This document shows positions 12,218-27,864 of a DNA stretch of 64,000 nt, in pieces. Position 1 is the first letter of the stretch. Every line of letters starts with the position of its first letter. The stretch is from Pycnopodia helianthoides (Eukaryota; Echinodermata; Asteroidea; Forcipulatida; Asteriidae). Below the pieces are notes generated by a model that was not told where the DNA came from, did no database searches, and saw only the letters and a program-made list of their open reading frames with translations. Made by a program: the position numbers and the translations under genes. The stretch spans positions 21,353,273-21,417,272 of the forward strand of contig CM063248.1 in the NCBI GenBank assembly GCA_032158295.1. The letters run 5' to 3'.

Positions 12218-13034
12218 AGAGTTAGGGGGACATTTGTCAAAACTTCCTATAAAGATCACGATAATAGTTTACCTTTTTTATTTTGAGGAAAGACTAAATT
12301 TAGCAGGGTAAATTTAGAAGCTCTTTGAGTTATCTTTAGTATACCAAAGGATTACATGGACTAGTAGAAAATTGCCTTTAGTAGTGGAGGCAACTTGTGC
12401 TCTTGAGCCCATCATTCACATGTATGTGTGCTAATATTTTTTAACATTGTATGATGTTCATGTAACTTGTAGTCCTAAACAAATGCCAAAGTCACTGCCT
12501 TGAATTAAGGTAATTCTAATAAGCTAAATATTGAGACAATAACATCAATGCAATCCTGGGGTACCAAACTAAAAAAGATTTTTTTTAAAGCTGAAGTGTA
12601 ATCTTTTTTAGTAGCGGTATCCTCTAATTGTATCAAAAATTTTTGCCAAAGATTTATTTCCCATGGAATTGTTAATAACTTTCATTGTTCAGGAAGTCAT
12701 TATGTAGATGATGGGTAAAGTAACCTCAGGATTCAGTAAAAATCCAATCAAAAAATGCACTACTTTCATTTGTTACATACGTATCCACAGGGTGGGGCGA
12801 AATGGGTAGGTCCTTTAGAAGATGTTTGCAACAATGGTGAGACATGCTTGGTTCAAAATTTTAAAATATTTAAATTTACACAAGAAAAATAATTTGTTGA
12901 GCTTTTTTTTCACAACAGCTCGCTGCAGTTTTGACTTTCTATATTTTATACAACCATTTTTAAACCATTGTGACTTTTGTTGAAGAATAGGAGTAGACTG
13001 CAGTGAGTAATTTCAGCCCTCTATACACCTGATC

Positions 13035-13268
13035 ATTAGGTGGCATGAGTGGCTAGTGTGTAAAGCGCTTGCCTCTCGCCACTGTGGCCCTGGTTCATTT
13101 TCCGGCCAGGAGAGTGAAGTGAGTAGAGTTTTCATCCCTCGGGAAAAATCAAACACAGTTGTGCCCTGTAGTCGTATATTGGTTGATATGACTGGCTGCC
13201 AAAGGCGCCTCAATATACAAGCGGCTCGATCACATTGTAGCCACATCCTTGGCAATTCAGTTTATTAG
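13035..13268 (+). mobile_element. Second tRNA-derived SINE-like repeat (family B)
   Basis: The head AGGTGGCATGAGTGGCTAGT resembles a tRNA A box, and GGTTCATTTTCC near 13092 a weakened B box. A GC-richer body of about 170 nt follows, out of character with its AT-rich surroundings. Only one copy is visible, so the family assignment is inference. Confidence 0.5.
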
Positions 13269-16036
13269 CTGTGAGTAATTGTTATTACAAAGTGATTATA
13301 GTGCTTTTCAAAAGTCATCTTTCTGTTTTTTGCAATTTTTTTATAAACTGACCAGAGGGAGAGTGGAAATATTCAATATATTTATTCAGAAGTTGACTAT
13401 GCAACAAAAAAGTGTTTGTTTTCAAAATTTGTTAAACATGCATTGAAATACTGCATAGTGTAAGGGCGGAAAACAAAATGTAATAACATAAGTAAATAAG
13501 ACCTAAAAGTTGGCACTAGATCTGGCACATTTTCCCCTTCCCCCTGCTGGATACACCTCTGTTGTAACAATACCTTGTTCGGGAACCATTTCATCCAGTC
13601 TGTTTCAATAGAAAAATATATTGTCTGAAATTTAGTAGCAGACAATGATTTTTTAGTAGCCTGATATATTTTGCGTAGCGTTTTGGGAAAATCTTCAAAA
13701 AGTTGTATATTATTAGCTATCCCCCAGCTGTGATTGAGTTCCAAATTTAACTTTATATTAGAGTGTAATTTAGCTTTCATAGTTATCCACAAATTTTGTG
13801 TTCTTGAATTTTGTTTCTTTTGAGGGTAGATATTTTACCAATAAAACAATTACCTATTTGCTACTATGCAATGAAATACCAATGAGCCATTTTTTAGTAT
13901 TTGATTCTAAATTGTGCTAAAATAACTAAAACAAGGTATTGTTGTCACACAATATGCCATTGCATTATTTTATTATAATTTTACTGGATGGATTACGGGT
14001 GGTTTTATAATATTTGGACAAGAAGAACCTCTGATATTGGGAATTAAAAATGAACAATTATTAGTATTATTAGAAGACTAAGTTTTGAGTAATCTACAAG
14101 AGGCAAGAAGGATGCCTTATTACACAGTTTCTTGTTTTAAAAAATTACTTGCATTTAATTTAAAATATTTAGCATTTTAACAGATGTGTTTCATTTCAAT
14201 GTAGATTTCGTGCATTTAGCTACAAATTGAAGTGAGTTAGGGAAATGAAGTATGAGTATACATGCCTAATTGCTTTTTATTTGATGTCTTATTCAAAATC
14301 AGTTTCAAATTCCAAAGAAGAATGTTGTAGAGCCTGCAGCAGAATGTTATTATGGTTTATTATATGTGAGTTAGTCAAGCTTTCACATGTTGTGTTCAAA
14401 AGGTTCAATTTACACAAACAACTTGTATCAAGTTGGTAGAGATCTGAAGCCATTTAATATCTCTGAGAAGATTTCAGTAACATCCCATTACATTCTAGGT
14501 TATGGGTGTTGCGAGTACATAAAGTATCGTGTGCTTTGAATTCTTTTCAGAGACATTATGTAGGTTTTTTAAATATATACCTGAGGGTTATACTTATTTT
14601 CCATTACATTTTTGAATTTGTTATAAACCAGTTTGAATCTAAGTATTTTGCATGGTTAATTGAATCAGATTCTTGTTGAAATTACTCCAACAGGTTTACA
14701 CCTCCTTAGTATGGATAAGTTCACGTTTTCCCCCTCTTCTCATACACATTTGGTTGTAAATATGAATGCCAATATTGCTCCAGCTTTGAACCACACACAC
14801 GGTTCTATTCTGTTTGTTTTGTAACTCAATATTGGACTAGTTTGGCCTGTTTACTTTTAAAAGTTGACAATGTACTTGTTTTATGAGAAATTGAAATGTT
14901 TTTCTTTCAAACCATTATTGAACAATAATGTAAAGCTGGTGACACAAAACAGTGTACATATTTTCCGTAGTTTGCTCGAAAAAATGGTGACTGTGTAAAT
15001 GGTTCGTAAAGTGAGCTGATGGAATAATATGTCACTGAAGCTCGATTATCAAGCCATTGGTTTATGAAGTTTAGATTTCTCAAATTCAAGTTGAACATTA
15101 ATTAAGATAGGATAGGTTTCATTTGATCAACCCAGGTAAGAGAATAAGTATGTTAGAAAAAAATACTAAATTTAAAAATGTTAAAATAAAACAGATCTGA
15201 TTTGTGTAACGGAAGTTTTGAAGTAACTTGTGTGTTAGCAATGACTTGAAGGTTGGCATGGTAAAGGTACATTCATTGTGCACTTTCCACATACGTCGGC
15301 TATGTACAGGGATTTAAAAGGCCTGCAATCCTACCCTTTCCAAATTACACATCGCATTTATGCCCAGGTTAAACTAATTTTTAATTCATTTTTTAACAAT
15401 AATCTGATATAGGCCTATATGATTATTATGTAACACCACTTTCGCAAAACAAAGGATTATTAATAGAATTTGCCGCCCAGTGATGGAAAGGGTGCACTCA
15501 GTTTAGAAGTGCTTACAAGTGTCTATTTCTCCGCATAACGGAGGCTTGTTTCCCCCCCCCCCCCAAAAAAAAAAAACTTTTTAAGCTAGACTTGCACTCG
15601 CCCGTACCCCTAATACTTCAGTCACAATCGTGTCCTTGCCTACTACCAATTTATTACTGGATTTAACATACTCTTATCATGTTTGATAGATAAGATAATG
15701 TTTGTGGTCATCACCTGTTTGTGCTCTTAGTCTTATTAAATACTTTGAGTTACCTCCTTTACGAGAAATCTATAATAAACAAAAAAACACTGACGGGCTT
15801 AGCAGACGACAACACTATTGAAACCTAATGTTGAGAATTAGCAGTCGCTTGGTGGCGCCCAAGTTGCCTCCACTAAAATCCTCACTTAATGCTTTTGAGT
15901 AAATTTCTAGCTTGCGCACTTAAATGTTTGCGCTGGCTAAATAAGAATTTGCTCAATTTCATAATGTTGTATAACTCTATGCTCAATTTAGAGACTAAGA
16001 TCCTCGATCTTAGAGATTGCGCTGCTCAATCCGGAA

Positions 16037-19000
16037 ATGTTGCTGCCCAATATGAAGAATGAGCAAAATTTCGATATTGCGCTCAATATAAACATTGACA
16101 ACTTTCTGAAGATGTTTCCTCCAAGTATTTTGTCCTATAGTTGGATGTTTTTTATCCTCGTGTTTTGTACAATGTTTATTTTATATCGTATCCCAAAACT
16201 CCCACATTTCTTGTGGAATCTCATTTCTTATGGGAAGGTGAGGGATGTTTCTGGACGCAGAAAACTGTATTCAAAGCAGACATGGCAGAGCACACTTAAC
16301 AAAGTTCTGGACGTTCCCAAACGGTAAAGTAGCCTGTGTATTCTACTACCACTAGCCAAGTACTAGTACTACCATAGAGAAAGGAGGTCCTAGCAGACCC
16401 AGGGGCCAATTCCATAGAGCAGCAAATATTGCTTGACATTTTTCTGCTTAGCAAAAATAACAGGATAACAGTCACAAATTGTACATGTGACATGGTAATT
16501 TAAATTTGGCTGGTAACCTTACTCTGGTAAGCATAATTTTATTGTGCTTTGCTACTTTACATAGCAGCTCTATGAAATTGGGCCCAGACTGGCCTAGTTT
16601 ATCTTCCACTAGTAGTTCAGTAGTTGTAGTGCTGTCAGTGTCACTGCCAGTGTCAGTGTCACCATGGAGCTAGGAAGAAATATCACTATATGTCACTGTC
16701 AGTACTGCAATCTTCACTACAACCAGTTTCAAGCAATCTCCAAGAAGAAAAGGCATTCACACTTTGCTTTCACATTATTTTTTTGAGGATTGTAAAGACA
16801 AAAACAATTCACTAACCCTTACCTTACGGTAAACCTTGGTTAGAGTTTAGTTAAAGACGTACAAAATAATATTAAATTGAAAATCATATGTAATCCATCT
16901 TCGATCATGACCACCACTGATTTACAACAAAAATTATGTATAGTTTTAATCAGATCTAAGATATTATAAAGACAAATTTCACGGTGGAGTGTCAGACCCA
17001 GTATTAATTATGGGCGGTGCACTCCTTTTGACATCTTCAGTCGTACTGGCTGTACGCCTTTGTAAAATAAATTGACATCTTCGGTCAGACTAGTGCGACC
17101 AAAGATGTCAAAATATTTAAACAATTTGCCGGCACTGAACGCGTGCAGTGACTGTTTTTTTGTGACCTAGACCAATATGATTTACGAAATTTTGTTTCCC
17201 TTCAGAAAATAATCCTCAGGAGCCACAAATCAGAAAAAGAAAAGGCAGGCCTAATATTTGTAATATAATAAGGGAATAAAAGAGTGGCGACGAGGTCTTA
17301 AATGGCTGTTTAAAAATAGCATGGTCATGGCCGTGCAATAAAGGACCAAGCTGAAGACGAAGGCCTTCATCGCACGTCCTGGCCATGACTAAAACGGCCT
17401 TTTAAGACTGAGCCACTGTTTTCCCATCATAAATACCCTTTTTGGGGAAAGTGTAAAAATAAAGTAAAAACTGTACTTTATTGAAAGCTCTTGTCTTTTG
17501 GGTAATATTTTTCAATTCCTGTACTCGGCAACTTCATCAAGGGTCGAGTTGCACATGATGCTCAACGGCTGTGCATATTTTTTCATTAACTTGTAGTTTG
17601 TACCGTATTTATTGACTGCAGGACTGCCTAAACTGTCTGGGGAATTTATGAATATATCCATTTAAATGTACAAGTAAACTTTTTACTAATAAAAGAAGAA
17701 CTTTCTTATTATTTTAGGGGATGAAAAAAAGTGGCAGTAGCATGGGTTTGAAAGCGAGTATGTCAGTTGATGAAAGCAGGAGGCATTCCATTGAGCTTTG
17801 CAGCAGTGGTTGATTAAGAGGCAATACCTGTATTGTATACCATACCTAGGCCTTTAGCCCCCCCATTGCCCTGGTCATTGCTCTACTAGTGTCCCTGGAA
17901 ATGTTTTACTCTAAGTAGAACTTTACATTGTCCCTCAATAGACTTACCCTTAAACAATACTTATTAATTGTGTGTTTTTTTCCAGATGGTTTATTCATTT
18001 CTACATAGTTTCTGTGATCTGCAACAGCTTCTTGCTGTTCAGCCTGATAAGTGTTGTATTCTACAATGGTCAGATGCCAGGCTGGTATTTAGACTTGCTT
18101 CGATTTCTCGCCAATTATCCTTTGCAGAATCCGAAAGGTAAAACAAAGTCATTAGCTTCAGTCACCATAATACATAATTTGTATACTCAAAAGTATTTTT
18201 AAATGCTTGAAAAGCAAGATGACTTCCTTAAAACCTATTAGTATTATGAAATTTATACTACTATCTTAAATGTCAATGTAGTTCTATTCTTAGTGTACTG
18301 TTTTCATTTAAAAAAATGCTCTTAGTCCTTGGACTATTTTTTTTTGATAAGTAATTTAATTTATAAAGAATTGTCCTAGAATGGCATTATTTGTTAAAGT
18401 TTTAAGGGCAACAGCTTGTATTACTTTATTAATATTTTTTTCTAACAGCATCTCAGCTATCAGTCATCATAGTCATTGCACTGCTTCTCATCCAAGGTGG
18501 AAGACGTTTATATGAATGTTTGGTGATAAGTAGCTATTCTAATTCCACTATCCATATCAGTCATTACGTACTCGGACTACTGTTTTATGCATTTGCTGGG
18601 ATGAATGTAGTTGTTGAAGGACCAGAAATGACAGAAAAGAGTAAGTTTGGTTGCTTTCCTAGTCATAGTGTACTATCAATGTATCATTATACAACTTTGT
18701 GAGACCAGTGGCGTATTTCACCAATCCCCTGTTTGCATATTGCTGTTTCTCCTGTCAGCTCATCGCTAGCCCTAAATTCATTGCTCTTGCGATGGTGTTG
18801 CTTTTGTGTTTCACAAAAGCCATTGCTCCTAAGTGATGAGAGGAAAAAAAGAAAGAAATGCAGTGGTCGAGTCTGATCGCCATATCATAATGGGCAATGA
18901 CACCTACCCTAAAGCAGCTAAAATAGCCTCTGTCTAATCTGTTGTAGTGGCAAAAAACAAAACAAAACAAATATATAAAAAATAAAAAGCATTGATTTGA

Positions 19001-19965
19001 TGGCATGGGTTTTTAAAAGCCTGTGGCCCAAGGTGGGGTTCTAACATGTTAAAAACTTAGTTTTTAAATCGCTCGCAACGTTGTGATGAGTTTTTATTCC
19101 TGTATATAAAAATCAAAGACTATGGTAGGCCCCTAGTTTTTGTAATGAAACCTAGTTAGAGCTAGATGTGTGCCATAAAAATGGTATGCTTTTATCTCTC
19201 AATAAAATGTGAAATTTCATATTAACTTCCAGGAAGTCCAGGCTCAGTGGCTTTTTGTTGTAAAACATGTGATGCAATGAGTATTAAACAATGTCTATAT
19301 TGACTGTATTTTTGATGATTTGGTTTTCAGTTCAATGTGACTCTGTACGTCAATTAGCTGAGCAGTTAGAATGGTTCAATGTGGCAGGTATTCTAATGTT
19401 TTTCTGGGCAACATACCACCACCATGTTGCCCACAAAATATTTGCAGGACTGCGTACAGGAGACAAAGGTACTAAGATATTTAAATATTACTTCCTTTTT
19501 AATACTTCATTTGGTCTTTGAAATAGTTTATATCAATTCATAGTGAAAGAAACCCATTGTATGTTAAAGAAAAAAATCTGATTTTCAGGATTAATTTCTA
19601 AGGTTATTTTTGTTTATTTATTTTTTGGAAGGGGAAGGGGTCAATTAACACTCTACATTATTCTGAAATAAATGATAATAACTATAAAAGCTATGTTTGT
19701 CTTTACTGTTATTACAGATCGTAGTCATAGGATCCCACATGGTGATTGGTTTGAGCTGGTGTCTTCTCCTCATTACCTTGCAGAGATTCTGATCTATGCC
19801 TCTCTGGTAGTTGTGCTAGGGTTTCAACACTCTATGATTTACCTAGTATTCTTCTTTACTCTGGTCAATCAAGTATTTGCTAGCATCTCCGTTCATGAAT
19901 GGTATCACCAGAAATTTGAAAATTACCCAAAAGGTAGAAAAGCTATCATCCCATGGCTCTTCTAA
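16037..19965 (+). CDS. SRD5A3: Polyprenal/polyprenol reductase SRD5A3 (5 coding exons, 338 aa)
   Basis: Exons: 16037-16323, 17986-18137, 18449-18640, 19331-19468, 19718-19965; GT-AG introns, phases consistent. SRD5A3 is an ER membrane reductase of the steroid 5-alpha-reductase family that saturates the terminal isoprene during dolichol synthesis, which supplies the lipid carrier for N-glycosylation. Matches to the human protein (318 aa) as I know it: DVPKR then W/YF-HFYI-SV across the first junction; the IHISHY helix (human IHVVQY); HRIPHGDWFE at about residue 260; VNQVFASISVHEWYHQKF, in which His316 aligns with human His296; and the end YPKGRKAIIPWLF. Multiple hydrophobic helices are evident. 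The start at 16037 is the first in-frame ATG; 16052 is an alternative. SRD5A1/2-type reductases are excluded by the C-terminal block. It converges on TUSC3/MAGT1. Confidence 0.95.
16402..16586. mobile_element. MITE with GGGCC(C)AATTTCATAGAGC ends (copy 1)
   Basis: Left end GGGGCCAATTCCATAGAGCA; right end reverse-complements to TGGGCCCAATTTCATAGAGC. Internal GCTTAGCA/TGCTTTGC blocks are also inverted. Same family as 34870-35052 and 40469-40709. It lies at the start of SRD5A3 intron 1. Confidence 0.75.
17026..17114. repeat. Short inverted repeat in SRD5A3 intron 1
   Basis: TTTTGACATCTTCAGTCGTACT-like arm at 17026, with its imperfect inverse ending at 17114 (GCGACCAAAGATGTCAAAA). The central part contains a further direct copy of TTGACATCTTCGGTC at about 17070. 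Likely a decayed fold-back element. Confidence 0.5.
17273..17425. mobile_element. Palindromic element, GGGAATAAAAGAG family (copy 1, diverged)
   Basis: Starts GGGAATAAAAGAGTGGCGAC; the right end is an inexact inverse (GAGCCACTGTTTTCCC). Internal TGGTCATGGCCGTGC and CCTGGCCATGAC are inverted, and the centre includes ATAAAGGACC. The same ends, order and centre occur in the far better preserved copy at 38925-39090. Confidence 0.7.
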
Positions 19966-22349
19966 ATAATCACTGTTATTTTTAATTTAACTCTCAGTTT
20001 CTGAAGGAATGTGTGATAAGATTGATACTTTTGAAAGGTGATTTGATCTATTTCTTATCATTGATTTTGTATGGATTTTAAGTTTCTATGATTACTGGCA
20101 GGTACATGTATTATGCTATGTAGGTTTCGTATCAGTTATCTACATTGTATTTTTAACTATATATTATATTTCATATGAATTACACATTGCCAAATGGTAA
20201 TGAATTTAAATTGAACAGATCATTTATTTTGTGAAAAACCTAAATTGTAGTTGTGTGAAGAGACCAACCCAATAGACACAATCGGCGACCGTAATCACGT
20301 GACTCAGAGTGGGTATAAAATGTAAACAAACCAAGCAAGCAGCATGCAGTGTGCATGGAAAAGCTACCTTACGGCAGATGCACTCGGGCGCAGCCATGCT
20401 TTTCCATGCACACTGTTCGTCGCTTGCTTGGTCTGTTTACATTTTATACCCACTATGAGTCACGTGACTACGGTTGCCGATTGTGTCTATTGCAGACATG
20501 GTCTTTGACCCTTGAACAAAAAGTAGGGAAATCCTGTAGAGTGCAAGTGCTTACCTATTTATGATATAAACTTTGTGGGCTTTTTAGAGATTATTTATAA
20601 TGATCACAGTGAAAAAAGAAAGAAAAAAAGTTGTATTGAAAGAATATCATGCCTGTGATGAATATGTAAAATGAAATTTGAAACTGTGATTTTAACTGAA
20701 ATATGATTGAGTTGATTATAGATGCAGGAGCAGTAGCTATCTTAGACAAAAAGTGTTGCCGCACGACCTTAAATTCATGAGACTTCCAAAAACTACAAAG
20801 AAATACAACACAGTGCACAATTTTGTATTTAGTATAACTAACTTCATTGCAGAAGTTTTAATTAAAACTGTTTTTTATAAAGCTAGAGCAGTATTAGTCT
20901 TTCCTTGAAATAGAAAACGTCTTCAAACCCTCAGGCTTCAGAATATTTGTAAATTTATAACAATTCATGCTTACAATAGACCTAATATACTTACTTCAAA
21001 AAACAAAGTAGAAATTATTGATCAAATAATTGCAAAACATTATATTTCCTGTGCATTACATGACTTTGCAGTGACCAAACTTTTTCAGTAAGAATTTAGG
21101 CAAACCTACTTTCCACGGTCAAAAGGGTTTACTCATCTAGATTAATTTTGTTTAATAAAAGGAAAAACCTAAGATGTGACTGAACATGTAACCCTGCTTA
21201 TTTCAGCATTTTAGCTCCAACTAATCATATATAAAAACCCATCTTAAGAATTACGCACCTTACCAACAGTTCACAAAAACACTACTAATTTGCATTTTGG
21301 TAAAAACAGAGTCTTCATGTGCAACTCTAAATTTAAATAACACTGTTCGGTTGCTACGAAAATGTTAAACATTTATTTATACAAACCACTGTACACTTAC
21401 TTTACCACTTTACGTCGGATGACGCATATAAATGCAAAATTTTTCCAAACTGACATATGTTACCAACTGGAACAACTTCGGAGTGCCCTCAATTTTTTGC
21501 ACTCGGTTGGATGACATGTATATTTACCCGGATATTGTGAAGTGTCCCTCTGCGTGGGGTTATTGTGTTATCCCTGTGCCTTACAAAAATGGACATGCTA
21601 ACACCGTTTTTTATCAAGGTATTTGACTCAATGGGATACAAGCCCAAGCACTCCGAGATTCCAGCATACCACGGCAGATTATCGGCTGTGGCTTACAGCT
21701 GAGGTTTTGCGATTCACAGTGAACGCTTATTCACATTATCTCACAGGAGAACAAATTCTGGTTCATTGTGACAATGATATTTTCAAATAATACCGCAAAG
21801 AGGCACGGAAAATGTTTTGGAACACCGACCCAAAGTGGTTCATAATAATTTGAGTGACTCGACAAAAATTTAGTTTAAGTAGGTAGTTCAATCAAACAAA
21901 GCCAAAGAGACTTTACCAAAATATTTTTAAAAGTAATTACCACTAAAAGTAAAACATTAATGCACACAAAAATGCAGAGGAACTGAATGGTAACGGCATT
22001 AAACTTGACAATGAACCATCCTGCAGCAGTCGCCTGGACTTTGTACATGCATACTGCTGTGCTGATTCGGTCATGGGGTATTTGCATTGCAGATATATCC
22101 TCTCTTCTCAACGATCATTTTTATGAGAAACACTTCAAGAGAAATATTGCTCCCATGATAAGCAAGTACCCTACAATACAAGGCACTAACCAATATTCTA
22201 GACTTAAAAAGTATTCACATCCGGAGGATCTCCGTTATACTCTTATGTAGTTGTAACCGGCGCAAGAACAAGGTTGATGTCCTTTATAATATGCTGTATT
22301 GTACTGAACTGTGGTACTTCGTCTTGTAGTTGCCCTCATCTTCATTGAA
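19966..22349. other. Convergent intergenic region between SRD5A3 and TUSC3/MAGT1
   Basis: Contains the 3' UTRs of both genes, which end tail to tail. One strong palindromic element occupies 20271-20491. The rest is AT-rich. A minus-strand AATAAA (TTTATT on plus, about 21371) could end the TUSC3/MAGT1 mRNA. Small open frames here are not conserved with anything I know. Confidence 0.55.
20271..20491. mobile_element. 221-bp palindromic element with CACGTGAC and TATAAAA in each arm
   Basis: The left arm from AATAGACACAATCGGCGACC and the right arm ending GCCGATTGTGTCTATT are nearly perfect inverses over about 97 bp, with a loop of about 27 nt. Each arm carries TCACGTGACT, GGGTATAAAATGTAAACA and CAGTGTGCATGGAAAAGC. 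A transcript across it would form a long hairpin. It lies between the two convergent genes, probably inside the SRD5A3 3' UTR or just beyond. Confidence 0.85.
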
Positions 22350-26061
<3,712 letters not shown>

Positions 26062-26225
26062 TTTGCAGAAAGCTACATTAACAAAACAACATTAGATAGC
26101 TAGATGCGGACCTAGATGCACACACATTGCAAATTATGATTGGTTCTTAACCAAATTAAACTGGCCTTTCTGAAGCATCCGCTAGTTTGGAATTATTGTG
26201 TGCACAATCACCTGTCCAAAAGTGT

Positions 26226-26541
26226 CCATTACAAACAAAAGACTTGAACAAGTTTAGTGTGAATGCAAGCACTAAATGCTGTCGTTGAGGACGCTGTTCA
26301 ACCACACCGTTAAATTTTTTCGAAGTATTGATAAAACCATAGAGCTAACGCATAACCATTACATAGAGCTATATATATTGACCTCTATGCGCATAACCGA
26401 CTTTACGAATCTAGAACACCATTTCCATTACAAACAAGAGACTCGAACAAGTTTAGCGTCAATGTATTATTTTCCCAATTCTGTCGCTGAGGACGCTGTT
26501 TAACCTTACCGTTAAATTTTCATTTCGAAGTCTTGACAAAA
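26226..26541. repeat. Direct tandem duplication (about 115 bp, period 199) upstream of TUSC3/MAGT1
   Basis: CCATTACAAACAAAAGACTT at 26226 recurs as CCATTACAAACAAGAGACTC at 26425. The following blocks GAACAAGTTTAG, TGAGGACGCTGTT and CCGTTAAATTTT stay in the same order in both copies, ending GAAGTATTGATAAAA and GAAGTCTTGACAAAA. The first copy starts 165 bp upstream of the start codon, i.e. in the promoter or 5' UTR. Confidence 0.8.
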
Positions 26542-27134
26542 TGCACAAACGACTGAAACGAATCTAGCCCTCTCACAAGTAAGTGAGAGCATAGAAATTG
26601 TGACAAATCTGTCCGGGATTTCTGTTTAGTCCTCACTCAAAATCGTCAGTTTTTGCAAAAGCAGTTGAGATTTAACGTTGCAAAGCTAAGTGACTGTTAC
26701 TGTGGTAAGTTGTTACTACTGCTACCCTCATATGAACTACGTACTGTATGTTCAAATACCACATACATGACATAGAATATATTTTAAAATGTAATAAATT
26801 AATGTTCATCTCAATGTTGTTTTACCTGTTTCGTGATAACAATTTGCTGTTGTGTTGACTGTTAGTGTTGGTCATTGGTGTTAATGCCCTTTGCGTTTAG
26901 TAACTAATGACGGCGGGCTCAATAACGGACTGACGAAGGTACCAATACCGGTTGTAATTTTGCATATAAAACTTGGGCCCATTAACTTGAAGAGATTGAA
27001 TGTAAGTTTGATTGAGCATTGATCATGTTGATTGACTCTTGACAAGTGTGAGTCAGATTGAGATTTGCCTGCGTTGTAAACCTTTTTTTTATTATAAAAA
27101 AAGTGAGTGGAGTTAGTAATATTCATAACCCGAT

Positions 27135-27175
27135 CCAATCTCCTGACGATTGGTCTGCAATCGTCAGGAGATTGG
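27135..27175. repeat. Perfect 18-bp hairpin, loop 5
   Basis: CCAATCTCCTGACGATTG and its exact inverse CAATCGTCAGGAGATTGG are separated by GTCTG. It lies 1.1 kb upstream of the TUSC3/MAGT1 start codon. Confidence 0.9.
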
Positions 27176-27398
27176 AGGGGTGAGACCAGAGAGTTCAAAC
27201 CAGTGTGCATAATTACCACAGACTTATGCAATTTTGACTGTTTTTGTCAGACTAGTGGTAGTGTAGTGAACAGATTTGCCAAATTTTTTCCACTTTCAAA
27301 AATCATAGCACAAATTCATCTACTACATCTACATCTCTGCTGGTACTCAGCAAAGTCCACTACTGGATGTAAAAGCTGAGGTGAAGAATAGCCCTGGT

Positions 27399-27432
27399 AG
27401 GACGTCAGTCAGTGCCACTGCACTGACGTCCT
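27399..27432. repeat. 16-bp inverted repeat with one bulge
   Basis: AGGACGTCAGTCAGTG pairs with the following CACTGCACTGACGTCCT, leaving one unpaired base and almost no loop. It lies 45 bp before the fold-back element at 27477. Confidence 0.75.
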
Positions 27433-27476
27433 GGGTATAAAGCTCCTCTACAATGCGAACATATTTTGAGCTAATG

Positions 27477-27864
27477 TTTTTTTCATATTTTTACCTGATT
27501 TGAGAAGCTGAAACTCCAGTCATACATTCTTGGTGTCCTGTACACTTTTGATGAGTTCACATCTAACAAATACATCCATGGATGACATTCCGAAAATAAG
27601 TCCGAGTTGTGTACTGGCGTTGTGACCATCGTGTACCAAGTGACCGTTAAAGCAACCCGACTGACTTCCGCGTTAGATTTGTGGGTGTGTCTGAGGACGC
27701 ACATGCACTGAAGCATTCACGTCTTGTCAGTTTAGGCTGTCGCCGAGAATGCCATCCAAGGATATAATTTGCAATTCTGAATAGAGCAGGCGTAAGGTTT
27801 AGGACACAAGGAATATGTGAGTCAAGTTTCAGCTTCCTCAAAAAGGTAAAAATATGAAAAAAAG
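27477..27864. mobile_element. 388-bp fold-back element
   Basis: The left end TTTTTTCATATTTTTACCTG is matched by AAAAAGGTAAAAATATGAAA on the right, and pairing continues inward through AGAAGCTGAAACT/AGTTTCAGCTTCCT, CTTGGTGTCCT/AGGACACAAGG and ACATCTAACAAATACA/TTAGATTTGTGGGTGT. Nearly the whole element folds on itself with mismatches, typical of an ageing MITE. Confidence 0.8.

Larger units (their letters stand above)
11576..16036. other. SLC6 3' UTR and intergenic region
   Basis: The SLC6 3' UTR begins here. AATAAA at 12212-12217 is the first good polyadenylation signal, about 640 nt after the stop codon. A SINE-like repeat is at 13035-13268 and a C13/A12 run sits near 15551. The rest is AT-rich, and I see no convincing gene; the 131-codon minus-strand frame at 13397-13792 is discussed among the rejected items. 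Confidence 0.6.

Noticed and set aside
13397..13792. 131-codon open frame on the minus strand, downstream of the SLC6 gene
   Set aside because: No family is recognised, composition is AT-driven, no splice or promoter context; it lies in UTR or intergenic DNA. The longest such frame outside the genes, so it is kept here for a search.
16037..19965. Steroid 5-alpha-reductase 1/2 instead of SRD5A3
   Set aside because: DVPKR in the N-terminal part and the HEWYHQKF-YPKGRKAIIPWLF end are those of the SRD5A3 branch.
21987..22250. 87-codon plus-strand frame just downstream of the TUSC3/MAGT1 stop codon
   Set aside because: Lies in the 3' UTR of the minus-strand gene, with an overlapping minus frame and no known family.
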